From: Aradus depressus
Taxonomy: Eukaryota > Arthropoda > Insecta > Hemiptera > Aradidae
Assembly (NCBI GenBank): GCA_963662175.1
Contig: OY759219.1
Location: 30,794,908 to 30,858,907 of the forward strand
Direction: 5' to 3'
Length of the DNA stretch: 64,000 nt
The first letter of the stretch is position 1. The number at the start of each line of letters is the position of its first letter. Under the pieces are notes generated by a model, which saw only the letters and a program-made list of their open reading frames with translations, ran no database searches and had not been told where the DNA came from. Shown here in pieces: positions 32,936 through 44,512 of the stretch. A program made the position numbers and the translations under genes.

Positions 32936-33245
32936 TAGGACTAACTTTTTCGCGTGTCAAACGTGTAAAAAAATGGGTTTCAAAACGACATTTTAGCACG
33001 GTTTTCGGCATTTCGCAAAGAAACTTTCGAAAAAAGTATTACAAATAAAATATGAATTATAAAGAAAAAACTATGTATTTAAAAAATATTGTCCATTTCA
33101 TAAAAAAATTGTGTTTCACAATATCTCTGCGAAAAATGTTTAGATATCATAAATAAAATATGTCTTAAATTGTTTATTTAAAAAAAAATTTGATTAGGTC
33201 AAAAATATAAGCGGTATAATGAAAAATGTACTTAGGCCCCTGAGT
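32936..33245 (-). repeat. F3 repeat, minus-oriented
   Basis: 'aatgggtttcaaaacgacat', 'acggttttcggcatttcgca' and 'gattaggtcaaaaatataag' are F3 blocks in reverse order. Confidence 0.6.
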
Positions 33246-33249
33246 CTCA

Positions 33250-33682
33250 ATTTTTGTTCAATTTCTGAAGAATGTTAATCTAGAACTCTTTAACGACGAC
33301 ACCTATTGTTTTTCAGACAAATCGACCAAAGGGAAGGGAGGATTAGGGGAATGGCTCAACTCAAAAAATGTAATAACTGCCGTTGTAATAAATGTATCGA
33401 CACAAAATTTCATATTTGAAGCCAAAACCTGATATATAACCTGTACAATTTCAGTGTTATCGGCTGAAGAGATGAGTGTCAGGAGAGGGGGCTTAACTCA
33501 AAAACCCTAATAACTGCCAATGTAATGAATTTATCGACACAAAATTTAGTTTGAGGATTTAGGAGCCCTTCTGTAAGTCAACTGTTGAATACTAGCACAA
33601 ACAGTCGACTCGGTTTTGGAGGGGAAGCGAAAATTTAATTGATTAATTCATGATTCACCGACGACATTTTTATTCATAAAGA
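33250..33682 (+). repeat. F2 repeat, 3' two thirds with terminus
   Basis: Three internal blocks then 'aattcatgattcaccgacga' at the end. It is one of the clearer internal-block copies. Confidence 0.7.
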
Positions 33683-34419
33683 CAGTTCTGTGTTTTCTCC
33701 TCACATATTGAATTTATCTAGTTTTCTTTCGAACTGACCGTATCGTCAGGCCTGTACAATTGGAAAATAGTGAATGAAGACCTAAACAATAAAGTGTGAA
33801 TTATTTAATAAATCTAAAATAAATATAATTAAGGAGGTATATTACAATGCATAAATACAATTAAGTATTGTTTATATTGTGTTGCTTTTAGTTCAATACA
33901 GACAGTGTTGTGAGTATGTTCTCCCGCCTCTACTAGAAGTGGACATTAATTTTGGCGGGATGTGAGGTCGCCATGACAACAATCTGTGAAACACCAACTG
34001 GAGGGGATACTCCCCTTCTCACACACAATGCTAACATCCTCACATTTGGGGATCACAATCTTCACTCAATAGGTGCTTTATATGCCATAAAAAGCCCTGT
34101 TCAATAGATCGCATTTGCAGTAGATCTTTGAGTAGATGGTAAATGTTCGCTACAAAACCCAAAGGATTTTTACTTTTACTGTTGTTTACATTCTCAACTA
34201 GGTGTAGAGTGTTCTAATAAATCAATACATACAAGAAATAATAAATAGTAGTCCCAATGCAAATTGTGCTGTTGGCTTATATAGGACAAGCAGGACGCAA
34301 ATATAGAGAACTGGATTAATAATGAATAATCCGAAATAAGGAAAAAAGGTAGAGAGCTAGACTCTCTGGAACAGGTGGATAATAATAGAAAAATTAGTAA
34401 ATTTGATTAATATTATATT
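33683..34419. other. Unassigned stretch
   Basis: Mixed composition. A 'tttcgaactgaccgtatcgt' segment near 33728 resembles the CTGANGA/GAAA motif on the minus strand but lacks a good stem. No gene. Confidence 0.3.
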
Positions 34420-34611
34420 TATATCCAGATCCCCATAAGGACGACACCGATTGATTTTCAGAAAAATTGGCCAAAGAGAAGGGGGGGGGGGGGGGGGCTA
34501 ACACAAAAACTCAATTAATGTATCGACACATAATTTAGTATGAGTCTCTGTGTATGTCAACTATTGATTTTTAGCAAAACAGCAAGCACGCATATCACTG
34601 AGCTACCCTCT
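34420..34611 (+). repeat. F2 fragment followed by a SINE A-box scrap
   Basis: F2 blocks ('aaggacgacaccgattgatt', 'atgtatcgacacataattta') with poly(G), then 34580-34611 matches the SINE head on the minus strand ('gcaagcacgcatatcactga'). Confidence 0.6.
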
Positions 34612-34646
34612 CATATATAATATATATTATGTGTATATATATGCTA

Positions 34647-35084
34647 CGGGTAAAGTTAGATTAACGGTTAAACCTAGGATTACCCGGGTAAACCTAGTAG
34701 TACCCGCTGCCGCTTGGTTAAAGTCCGAAATATATGTTAAAGTATATGTTAAAGCTAGAACCTGTACTACTTCAAATATAGGAACGACGGGAGGGGCAGA
34801 TATATCGTCCCGCCGGCGGGACACGCCGGCAAATACTCCCCCAAATTTTGTAATATTTCGATTTATGTTTGTTCTAGGAATTTATGTACCCAGATGATTA
34901 TCGCTGTTAGACAGCTTACAACAATGGAAATTGAGGTGTGGTCGAGCTTATTAATAAGTACCTAATCTTTATAGTGGAACATACGTCCACTAATGGCCTT
35001 GTCATTATTAGTATACCCCGGCAGCGGGTACTACGCAGTTTACCCGGGTAATCCTAGGTTTAACCGTTAATCTAACTTTACCCG
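34647..35084. mobile_element. TA-flanked MITE with ~70-bp inverted ends
   Basis: Inverted ends starting CGGGTAAAGTTAGATTAACG and continuing through GGTTAAACCTAGGATTACCC on both sides, flanked by TA (34645-34646, 35085-35086). Inside is a 16-bp perfect palindrome, GTCCCGCCGGCGGGAC. Open frames on both strands within it are not recognised. Confidence 0.8.
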
Positions 35085-35103
35085 TAACATATATATACAT
35101 ATA

Positions 35104-35264
35104 CATTTTGCTTTATGTTGTCACAGAGTACTTCTGAGTCTACTTCTGATAATAAATAAATACCTTAGTGTAATAAATCTCTAATCAGTTTTTTTCCAAA
35201 TGTAAACGCCTTGTGAAACAGCCATTTGGCTGAAAATCAATAGATATCGTCCTTATGAGGTACT

Positions 35265-35267
<3 letters not shown>
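35104..35267 (-). repeat. Left outer arm of the 20-kb composite
   Basis: Inverted, clearly homologous copy of 54894-54996 plus 55326-55391: 'cagagtacttctgagtctac' here against 'gtagactcagaagtactctg' there. The inner part includes an F2 block ('tggctgaaaatcaatagata'). Confidence 0.85.
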
Positions 35268-35346
<79 letters not shown>

Positions 35347-35354
35347 AGTACCTC

Positions 35355-35386
<32 letters not shown>

Positions 35387-35413
35387 TATATCAGTAGCTC
35401 ATATATATATATA
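35268..35413. repeat. (AT)n microsatellite beside the composite
   Basis: About 76 nt of uninterrupted AT alternation followed by shorter (AT)n runs separated by 'ccagtacctcat' and 'cagtagctcat' scraps of the arm sequence. Confidence 0.9.
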
Positions 35414-35565
35414 TACTAGCAGTAATACCCGGCGTTGCCCGGGGAACTTTGATTTTTGTCCCAATATCTTCTATAACGCTATTCTGTTCCTCGACAGTAC
35501 ATTCATGATGTTATAATTTTCAATTATTCATACGGAATAAGGCTTATAGTCCTTCAGCTGTTGTA

Positions 35566-37385
35566 ACGCTAGTAAGTTTTTAGGACTCCTGGGCACCACA
35601 GCTAGTATGCGCCTTTCAACGGCGGAAGCCACACCTAGTAAATACTTAGCATCGCTGGACGTCATAGTCAGTGCGTACTTAAGAACGTTTGTGACCACAG
35701 CTAGTACGTAGTTGGGAATGCTGGGCATCATAGCTAGTATGTGCCTTGCGACGGCGGACCCAACAGCTAGTATGTAGTTAGGAACGCTGGTCACCACAGC
35801 TAGTATGTGCCTCACAACAGCGGACCCCACAGCTAGTACGAAGTTAGGAACGCTGGGCATCACAGCTATTAAGTGCCTTGCAACAGCGGACCCCACAGCT
35901 AGTATGTAGTTAAATACGCTGGGCATTACAGTTAGTAAGTGCTTTGCAACAGCGAACTTCACAGCTAGTACATAGTTAGGAACGCTGGGCACTACAGCTA
36001 GTAAATGCCTTGCAACAACGGACCCCACAGCTAGTACGTAGTTAGGAACGCTGGTCACCACAGCTTAGTATGTGCCTCGCAACAGCGGACCCCACAGCTA
36101 GTACGAAGTTAGGAGCGCAGGGCATCACAGCTATTAAGTGCCTTGCTACAGTGGACCCCACAGCTAGTACGTAGTTAAATACGCTGGGCATTACAGTTAG
36201 TAAGTGCTTTGCAACAGCGAACTTCACAGCTAGTACATAGTTAGGAACGCTGGGCACTACAGCTAGTAAATGCCTTGCAACAACGGACCCCACAGCTAGT
36301 ACGATATTAGGAACCCTGGGCATCACAGCTAGTATGCTTTTGCAACGACGGACCCCACAGCTAGTACGTTTTTAGGAACGCTGGGCCCTACAGGTAGTAG
36401 GTGCCTTGCAACTGCGGACCCCACAGATAGTATGTAGTTAGAACCACAGGGCATCACAGCTAGTATGAGTTTTGCAACGGTGGACCCCACAGCTAGTACC
36501 TACGTAGTTAAATACGCTGGGCCACACTGCTAGCGCCTTGCAACAGCGGACCCCACAGCTAGTATGTAGTTAAATACGCTGGGCATTACAGTTAGTAAGT
36601 GCTTTGCAACAGCGAACTTCACAGCTAGTACATAGTTAGGAACGCTGGTCACCACAGCTAGTTTGTGCCTCGCAACAGCGGACCCCACAGCTAGTACGAA
36701 GTTAGGAACGCTGGGCATCACAGCTATTGCCTTGCAACAGCGGACCCCACAGCTAGTACGTAGTTAAATACGCTGGGCATTACAGTTAGTAAGTGCTTTG
36801 CAACAGCGAACTTCACAGCTAGTACATAGGAACGCTGGGCACTAAAGCTAGTAAATGCCTTGCAACAACGGACCCCACAGCTAGTACGATATTAGGAACC
36901 CTGGGCATCACAGCTAGTATGCTTTTGCAACGACGGACCCCACAGTTAGTACGTTTTTAGGAACGCTGGGCCCTACAGGTAGTAGGTGCCTTGCAACTGC
37001 GGACCCCACAGATAGTATGTAGTTAGAACCACAGGGCATCACAGCTAGTATGAGTTTTGCAACGGTGGACCCCAAAGCTAGTACCTACGTAGTTAAATAC
37101 GCTGGGCCACACTGCTAGCGCCTTGCAACTGCAGACCCCACAGCTAGTACGTAATTAGGAACGCTGGGCATCACAGCTAGTAAATGTCTTGTAGGTGCCT
37201 TGCAACAGCGAACCCCACAGCCAGTACATAGTTAGGAACGCTGGGGCTGAGCACTACAGCTAGTAAGTGCCTTGCAACAGCGGACCCCACAGCTAGTATG
37301 ATATTAGGAACGCTGGACATCACAGCTAGTAAATGTCTTGCAACAGTGAACCCCACAGCGAATATATAGTTACTACTACTACTAC
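35566..37385. repeat. Array A1: 66-bp satellite
   Basis: A 66-bp dimer of two related 33-nt halves, both starting CACAGCTAGTA: one continues with 'tgtgccttgcaacagcggac', the other with 'cgtagttaggaacgctgggc'. The array begins just after 'gttgtaacgctag' of the F4 head, which suggests it grew from that point. Open minus-strand frames (22-residue period) are artefacts. Confidence 0.9.
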
Positions 37386-38388
37386 ATGTGAAATTCATGA
37401 CAATCCGATTCATGACAATACGATCAACCGTTAATGAGCTAGCTCTATATTTATACCCCCCCCCCTCAACCCCGCCACCCGTTCAAAACGTCGGGACGCC
37501 ACACACCTTATTTTTCTATTTGGCCTTCAGGAATAATATATGCGAAATTTCGTGACAATACGACCAACCGTTAATGAGCTAACTCTATATGTATATTTAG
37601 CCCCCCCCCACAACCCTCCTTCCTGTTCAAAATTTTGGGCCGTCACACACCTAATATTTCTATTTGACCTTTAGGAATATTACATGTGAAATTTCATGAC
37701 GATTCGCCCATTAGTTAATGAGTTAGCTCTAAATTTATACTTAGGCCCCCCCACTACCCCCCCTCCCGTAAAAACTTTTGAGCCGTCACACCGCCTATTT
37801 TTTTATTTGGTCTTCAGGAATACTACATGTGAAACTTCGTGACAATCCGACCAACTGTTAAAGAGTTAGCTCTATATTTATACTTAGGCCCACTTACAAC
37901 CCCCCCTTCCGTTCAAAACTTTGGGACGCCACACACCTTTTCTTCCTATTTGGCTTTTAAAAATACTACGTGAAATTTCATGACGATTCGCCCATTAGTT
38001 AATGAGTTAGCTCTATATTTATACTTAGGCCCCCCCACAACCCCCCCTCCCGATCAAAACTTTGGGACGCCACACACATTTTTTTCCTATTTGGCTTTTA
38101 AAAATACTACATGTGAAATTTCATGACGATTCGCCCATTAGTTAATGAGTTAGCTCTATATTTATACTTAGGCCCCCCCACAACCCCCCCTCCCGTTCAA
38201 AACTTTGGGACGCCACACACCTTTTTTTCCTGTTTGGCTTTTAAAAAGACTACGTGTGAAATTTCATGACAATCCGACCAACCGTAATGAGGTAGGACTA
38301 TTTATATACTTAGGCCCCCCTTACAACCCTCCCTACCGTTCAAAATTCTGGGACGCCACATAGCCTATTATTCAATCGGGCTCAAAAG
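37386..38388. repeat. Array B1: ~143-bp satellite
   Basis: About seven units, each with 'gttagctctatatttatact', a C-rich block, 'cgccacacacct', and 'gtgaaatttcatgacgattc'. Two subtypes occur, ending 'cccattagttaatgagttag' or 'ccaaccgttaaagagttag'. Confidence 0.9.
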
Positions 38389-38419
38389 AATGCCCCGTTT
38401 CAGCTTTATTAATATAGAT

Positions 38420-39925
38420 TATATCACAATGTACACAAGTTTTAATTTGTGTTCATATCTATACATACATCTTTTTTTTTGGGCATTTTTCTTCCATAGT
38501 GGATCGGTGTCACCATATTTAAAGTCAGTCTGAACGTTGTGCTGACGTTGGCATAATCCGAAACCAGCACACTCTATGGCTCTGTCAGTTAACAAATATT
38601 AAATCTATAAACCGTTAAAAAGCAAGAAATTTGAAGAATCGAGTCTACCGAGCTCAGGATCGCCACTTAGAAATCTAGCTGAGGCACTTAGGTCAGATGT
38701 TTTAATCGGGAAGTTAAAAATAACTTTGAGCACTTCGTCCTTCGGATGGGACATTAAGCGATGATCCAGGGCTTTTTCGAATGTGAGGTACTCGATAATG
38801 AGACGTATGTTATGTAAATAAACCTGGGTAGGTCAATTTCCACTTAGGTTGAAAGCCTTGAGCACGTCGTCCTTCGGATGGGACTTTCCGGATATATCTG
38901 AATCTGTAGTATCAGTTTTAACAATTATTAAGCCTATAAACCGTTAAATAGCGCGAATTTTTTGAAAAACGTTTTCATTTTGATTTTTGTGTGGGGTTCA
39001 GATAATCCGGTCGTTCTCTATCAGTTTTAACAAATATTTAATCTATAAACCGTTAAAAAGCGAGAAATTTGAAGAATGGAGTCTACCGAGCTCAGGATCG
39101 CCACTTACAAATCTAGCTGAGGCACTTAGGTCAGATGTTTTAATCGGGAAGTGAAAAATAACTATGAGCACGTCGTCCTTCGGATGGGACTTTAAGCGAT
39201 GTTCCAGGACTTTTTCGAATGTGAGGTACTCGATAATGAAACGTATGTTATGTAAATAAACCTGGGTAGGTGAAATTTCACTTAGGTTGAAAATAGCCTT
39301 GAGCACGTCGTCCTTCGGATGGGACTTCCCGGATAAATCTGAATCTGTCGTATCAGTTTTAACAATTATTAATCCTATAAACCGTTAAAGAGCGCAAATT
39401 TTTTGAAAAACATTTTTATTTTTATTTTTATGTAGGATTCAGATAATCCGGTCGTTCTCTATCAGTTTTAACAAATATTAAATCTATAAACCGTTAAAAA
39501 GCGAGAAATTTGAAGAATGGAGTCTACCGAGCTCAGGATCGCCACTTAGAAATCTAGTTGAGGCACTTAGGTCAGATGTTTCAATCGAGAAGTTAAAAAA
39601 CACTTTGAGCACGTCGTCCTTCGGATGGGACTTTAAGCGATGATCCAGGGCTTTTTCGAATGTGAGGTACTCGATAATGAGACGTATGTTATGTAAATAA
39701 ACCTGGGTAGATGAAATATCACTTAGGTTGAAAATAGCCTTGAGCACGTCGTCCTTCGGATGGGACTTTCCGGATAAATCTGAATCTCTCGTATCAGTTT
39801 TAACAATTATTAAGCCTATAAACCGTTAAATAGCGCAAATTTTTTGAAAAACATTTTTATTTTGATTTTTGTGTAGGATTCAGATAATCCGGTCGTTCTC
39901 TATCAGTTTTAACAAATATTAAATC
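38420..39925. repeat. Array C1: ~440-bp tandem units derived from the SINE
   Basis: Units start about 38600, 39043 and 39484. Each contains 'gagctcaggatcg', 'gaggcacttagg', 'gcacgtcgtccttcggatgg', 'acattaagcgatgatcc' and 'gaggtactcgataatgag'. These occur in the same order and spacing as 'gagctcaagatcg', 'gaggcccttag', 'gcacgccgtccttcggatgg', 'acgttaagcgatggtcc' and 'caggtactcgttaa' of the SINE. The GTCCTTCGGATGGGAC block occurs twice per unit. Minus-strand 87-codon frames are artefacts. Confidence 0.85.
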
Positions 39926-42036
39926 TATAGCAGTTATACCCGGCGTTGTCCGGGGAACTTTGATTTTTCTCCCAATATCTTCTATAACGCTATTCAGTTC
40001 CTCGACAGTACATTCATGATGTTATAATTTTCAATTATTCATACGGAATAAGGCTTATAGTCCTTCAGCTGTTCTAACGCTAGTAAGTTTTTAGGACCCC
40101 TGGGCACCACACTAATGCGCCTTTCAACGGCGGAAGCCACACCTAGTGAATACTTAGCATCGCTGGACGTCCTAGTCAGTGCGTACTTAAGAACGTTTGT
40201 GACCACAGCTAGTATGTGGCTTGCAACGCTGAGCACCACAGCTAGTACGTAGTTGGGAATGCTGGGCATCATAGCTAGTATGTGCCTTGCGATGGCGGAC
40301 CCAACAGCTAGTACGTAGTTAGGAACGCTGGTCACCACAGCTAGTATGTGCCTCGAAACAGCGGAACCCACAGCTAGTACGAAGTTAGGAACGCTGGGCA
40401 TCACAGCTATTAAGTGCCTTGCAACAGCGGACCCCACAGCTAGTATGTAGTTAAATACGTTGGGCATTACAGTTAGTAAGTGCTTTGCAACAGCGAACTT
40501 CACAGCTAGTACATAGTTAGGAACGCTGGGCACTACAGCTAGTAAATGCCTTGCAACAACGGACCCCACAGCTAGTACGAAGTTAGGAACTCTGGGCACT
40601 ACAGCTAGTAAATGCCTTGCAACAACGGACCCCACAGCTAGTACGATATTAGGAACCCTGGGCATCACAGCTAGTATGCTTTTGCAGCGACGGACCCCAC
40701 AGCTAGTACGTTTTTAGGAACGCTGGGCCCTACAGGTAGTAGGTGCCTTGCAACTGCGAACCCCACAGATAGTATGTAGTTAGAACCACAGGGCATCACA
40801 GCTAGTATGAGTTTTGCAACGGCGGACCCCACAGCTAGTACCTACGAGTGAAATGCGCTGGGCCACACTGCTAGCGCCTTGCAACAGCAGACCCCACAGC
40901 TAGTACGTAATTAGAAACGCTGGGCATTACAGCTAGTGAATGTCTTATAGGTGCCTTGCAACAGCGAACCCCACAGCCAGTACATAGTTAGGAACGCTGG
41001 GGCTGAGCACTACAGCTAGTAAGTACCTTGCAACAGCGGACCCCACAGCTAGTACGATATTAGGAACGCTGGACATCACAGCTAGTAAATGTCTTGCAAC
41101 AGTGAACCCCACAGCGAATACATAGTTACTACTACTACATGTGAAATTCATGACAATCCGATTCATGACAATACGATCAACCGTTAATGAGCTAGCTCTA
41201 TATTTATACTTAGTCCCCCCCCCCCCCCCTCAACCCCGCCACCCGTTCAAAACTTCGGGACGCCACACTCCTTATTTTTCTATTTGGCCTTCAGGAATAA
41301 TATATGCGAAATTTCGTGACAATACGACCAACCGTTAGTGAGCTAACTCTATATGTATATTTAGCCCCCCCCCCACAACCCTCCTTCCTGTTCAAAATTT
41401 TGGGCCGTCACACACCTAATATTTCTATTTGACCTTTAGGAATACTACATGTGAAATTTCATGACAATTCGACCATTAGTTAATGAGTTAGCACTATTTA
41501 TATACGTAGGCCCCCCTTACAACCCCCCCTCCCGATCAAAACTTTGGAACGCCACACACCTTTTTTTCCTATTTGGCTTTTAAAAATACTTCATGTGAAA
41601 TTTCATGACAATCCGACCAACCGTTAAAGAGTTAGCTCTATATTTATACTTAGGCCCCCACAACCCCCCCTCCCGATCAAAACTTTGGGACGCCACACAC
41701 CTTTTTTTCCTATTTGGCTTTTAAAAATACTACATGTGAAATTTCATGACAATTCGACCATTAGTTAATGTGTTAGCACTATTTATATACTTAGGCCCCC
41801 CCTACAACCCCCCCTCCCGATCAAAACTTTGGGACGCCACACACCTTTTTTTCCTATTTGGCTTTTAAAAATACTACATGTGAAATTTCATGACGATTCG
41901 CCCATTAGTTAATGAGTTAGCTCTATATTTATACTTAGGCCCCCCTTACAACCCTCCCTACCGTTCAAAATTCTGGGACACCACATAGCCTATTATTCAA
42001 TCGGGCTCAAAAGAATGCCCCGTTTCAGCTTTATTA
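39926..42036 (+). repeat. Composite module 2 (F4 head, A2, B2, F4 tail)
   Basis: Head at 39926 ('gcagttatacccggcgttgt'), array A2 about 40077-41125, array B2 about 41126-42005, tail 'ccccgtttcagctttattaa' at about 42018. It is very similar to module 1 but has fewer A and B units. Its 209-codon minus-strand frame (40668-40039) is array A read through. Confidence 0.85.
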
Positions 42037-44512
42037 ATATAGATTATATCACAATGTACACAAGTTTTAATTTGTGTTCATATCTATACATACATCTTTT
42101 TTTTTTGGGCATTTTTCTTCCATAGTGGATCGGTGTCACCATATTTAAAGTCAGTCTGAACGTTGTGCTGACGTTGGCATAATCCGAAACCAGCACACTC
42201 TATGGCTCTGTCAGTTAACAAATATTAAATCTATAAACCGATAAAAAGCAAGAAATTTGAAGAATCGAGTCTACCGAGCTCAGGATCGCCACTTAGAAAT
42301 CTAGCTGAGGCACTTAGGTCAGATGTTTTAATCGGGAAGTTAAAAATAACTTTGAGCACTTCGTCCTTCGGATGGGACATTAAGCGATGATCCAGGGCTT
42401 TTTCGAATGTGAGGTACTCGATAATGAGACGTATGTTATGTAAATAAACCTGGGTAGGTCAATTTCCACTTAGGTTAAAAGCCTTGAGCACGTCGTCCTT
42501 CGGATGGGACTTTCCGGATATATCTGAATCTGTAGTATCAGTTTTAACAATTATTAAGCCTATAAACCGTTAAATAGCGCGAATTTTTTGAAAAACGTTT
42601 TCATTTTGATTTTTGTGTGGGGTTCAGATAATCCGGTCGTTCTCTATCAGTTTTAACAAATATTTAATCTATAAACCGTTAAAAAGCGAGAAATTTGAAG
42701 AATGGAGTCTACCGAGCTCAGGATCGCCACTTACAAATCTAGCTGAGGCACTTAGGTCAGATGTTTTAATCGGGAAGTGAAAAATAACTATGAGCACGTC
42801 GTCCTTCGGATGGGACTTTAAGCGATGTTCCAGGACTTTTTCGAATGTGAGGTACTCGATAATGAAACGTATGTTATGTAAATAAACCTGGGTAGGTGAA
42901 ATTTCACTTAGGTTGAAAATAGCCTTGAGCACGTCGTCCTTCGGATGGGACTTCCCGGATAAATCTGAATCTGTCGTATCAGTTTTAACAATTATTAAGC
43001 CTATAAACCGTTAAATAGCGCAAATTTTTTGAAAAACATTTTTATTTTGATTTTTGTGTAGGATTCAGATAATCCGGTCGTTCTCTATCATTTTTAACAA
43101 ATATTAAATCTATAAACCGTTAAAAAGCGAGAAATTTCAAGAATGGAGTCTACCGAGCTCAGTATCGCCACTTAGAAATCTAGTTGAGGCACTTAGGTCA
43201 GATGTTTCAATCGGGAAGTTAAAAAACACTTTGAGCACGTCGCCCTTCGGATGGGACTTTAAGCGATGATCCAGGGCTTTTTCGAATGTGAGGTACTCGA
43301 TAATGAGACGTATGTTATGTAAATAAACCTGGGTAGGTGAAATATCACTTAGGTTGAAAATAGCCTTGAGCACGTCGTCCTTCGGATGGGACTTTCCGGA
43401 TAAATCTGAATCTCTCGTATCAGTTTTAACAATTATTAAGCCTATAAACCGTTAAATAGCGCAAATTATTTGAAAAACATTTTTATTTTGATTTTTGTGT
43501 AGGATTCAGATAATCCGGTCGTTCTCTATCAGTTTTAACAAATATTAAATCTATAAACCGTTAAAAAGCGAGAAATTTCAAGAATGGAGTCTACCGAGCT
43601 CAGGATCGCCACTTAGAAATCTAGCTGAGGCACTTAGGTCAGATGTTTCAATCGGGAAGTTAAAAAACACTTTGAGCATAATCCGAAACCAGCACACTCT
43701 ATGGCTCTGTCAGTTAACAAATATTAATTCTATAAACCGTTAAAAAGCAAGAAATTTGAAGAATCGAGTCTACCGAGCTCAGGATCGCCACTTAGAAATC
43801 TAGCTGAGGCACTTAGGTCAGATGTTTTAATCGGGAAGTTAAAAATAACTTTGAGCACTTCGTCCTTCGGATGGGACATTAAGCGATGATCCAGGGCTTT
43901 TTCGAATGTGAGGTACTCGATAATGAGACGTATGTTATGTAAATAAACCTGGGTAGGTCAATTTCCACTTAGGTTCAAAGCCTTGAGCACGTCGTCCTTC
44001 GGATGGGACCTTCCGGATATATCTGAATCTGTAGTATCAGTTTTAACAATTATTAAGCCTATAAACCGTTAAATAGCGCGAATTTTTTGAAAAACGTTTT
44101 CATTTTGATTTTTGTGTGGGGTTCAGATAATCCGGTCGTTCTCTATCAGTTTTAACAAATATTTAATCTATAAACCGTTAAAAAGCGAGAAATTTGAAGA
44201 ATGGAGTCTACCGAGCTCAGGATCGCCACTTACAAATCTAGCTGAGGCACTTAGGTCAGATGTTTTAATCGGGAAGTGAAAAATAACTATGAGCACGTCG
44301 TCCTTCGGATGGGACTTTAAGCGATGTTCCAGGACTTTTTCGAATGTGAGGTACTAGATAATGAAACGTATGTTATGTAAATAAACCTGGTTAGGTGAAA
44401 TTTCACTTAGGTTGAAAATAGCCTTGAGCACGTCGTCCGTCGGATGGGACTTCCCGGATATATCTGATTCTGTCGTATCAGTTTTAACAATTATTAAGCC
44501 TATAAACTATAT
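42037..44512. repeat. Array C2: SINE-derived units with a further 1.5-kb duplication
   Basis: Same units as C1. The block beginning 'cataatccgaaaccagcaca' occurs at about 38552, 42177 and 43677, so C2 holds an internal duplication with a 1500-bp offset. The frame at 42932-42669 predicts exactly the same 87 residues as the one at 39306-39043, showing that the duplication is recent. Confidence 0.85.

Larger units (their letters stand above)
35414..38419 (+). repeat. Composite module 1 (F4 head, A array, B array, F4 tail)
   Basis: Starts with the F4 head CTAGCAGTAATACCCGGCGT, shared with 893-1050, and ends with the tail CCCCGTTTCAGCTTTATTAA. Between them lie the 66-bp A array and the ~143-bp B array. 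No coding sequence. Confidence 0.85.

Noticed and set aside
33728..33750. Another hammerhead-like motif on the minus strand
   Set aside because: CTGACGAT and GAAA are present, but the intervening sequence lacks a stem longer than two pairs.
34627..34897. Coding frames inside the MITE at 34647-35084
   Set aside because: Frames on both strands follow the inverted repeat symmetry; no domain.
38600..43400. Repeated 78-87-codon minus-strand frames in array C
   Set aside because: They arise from the SINE-derived 440-bp unit read antisense; identity between copies reflects recent duplication, not coding constraint.
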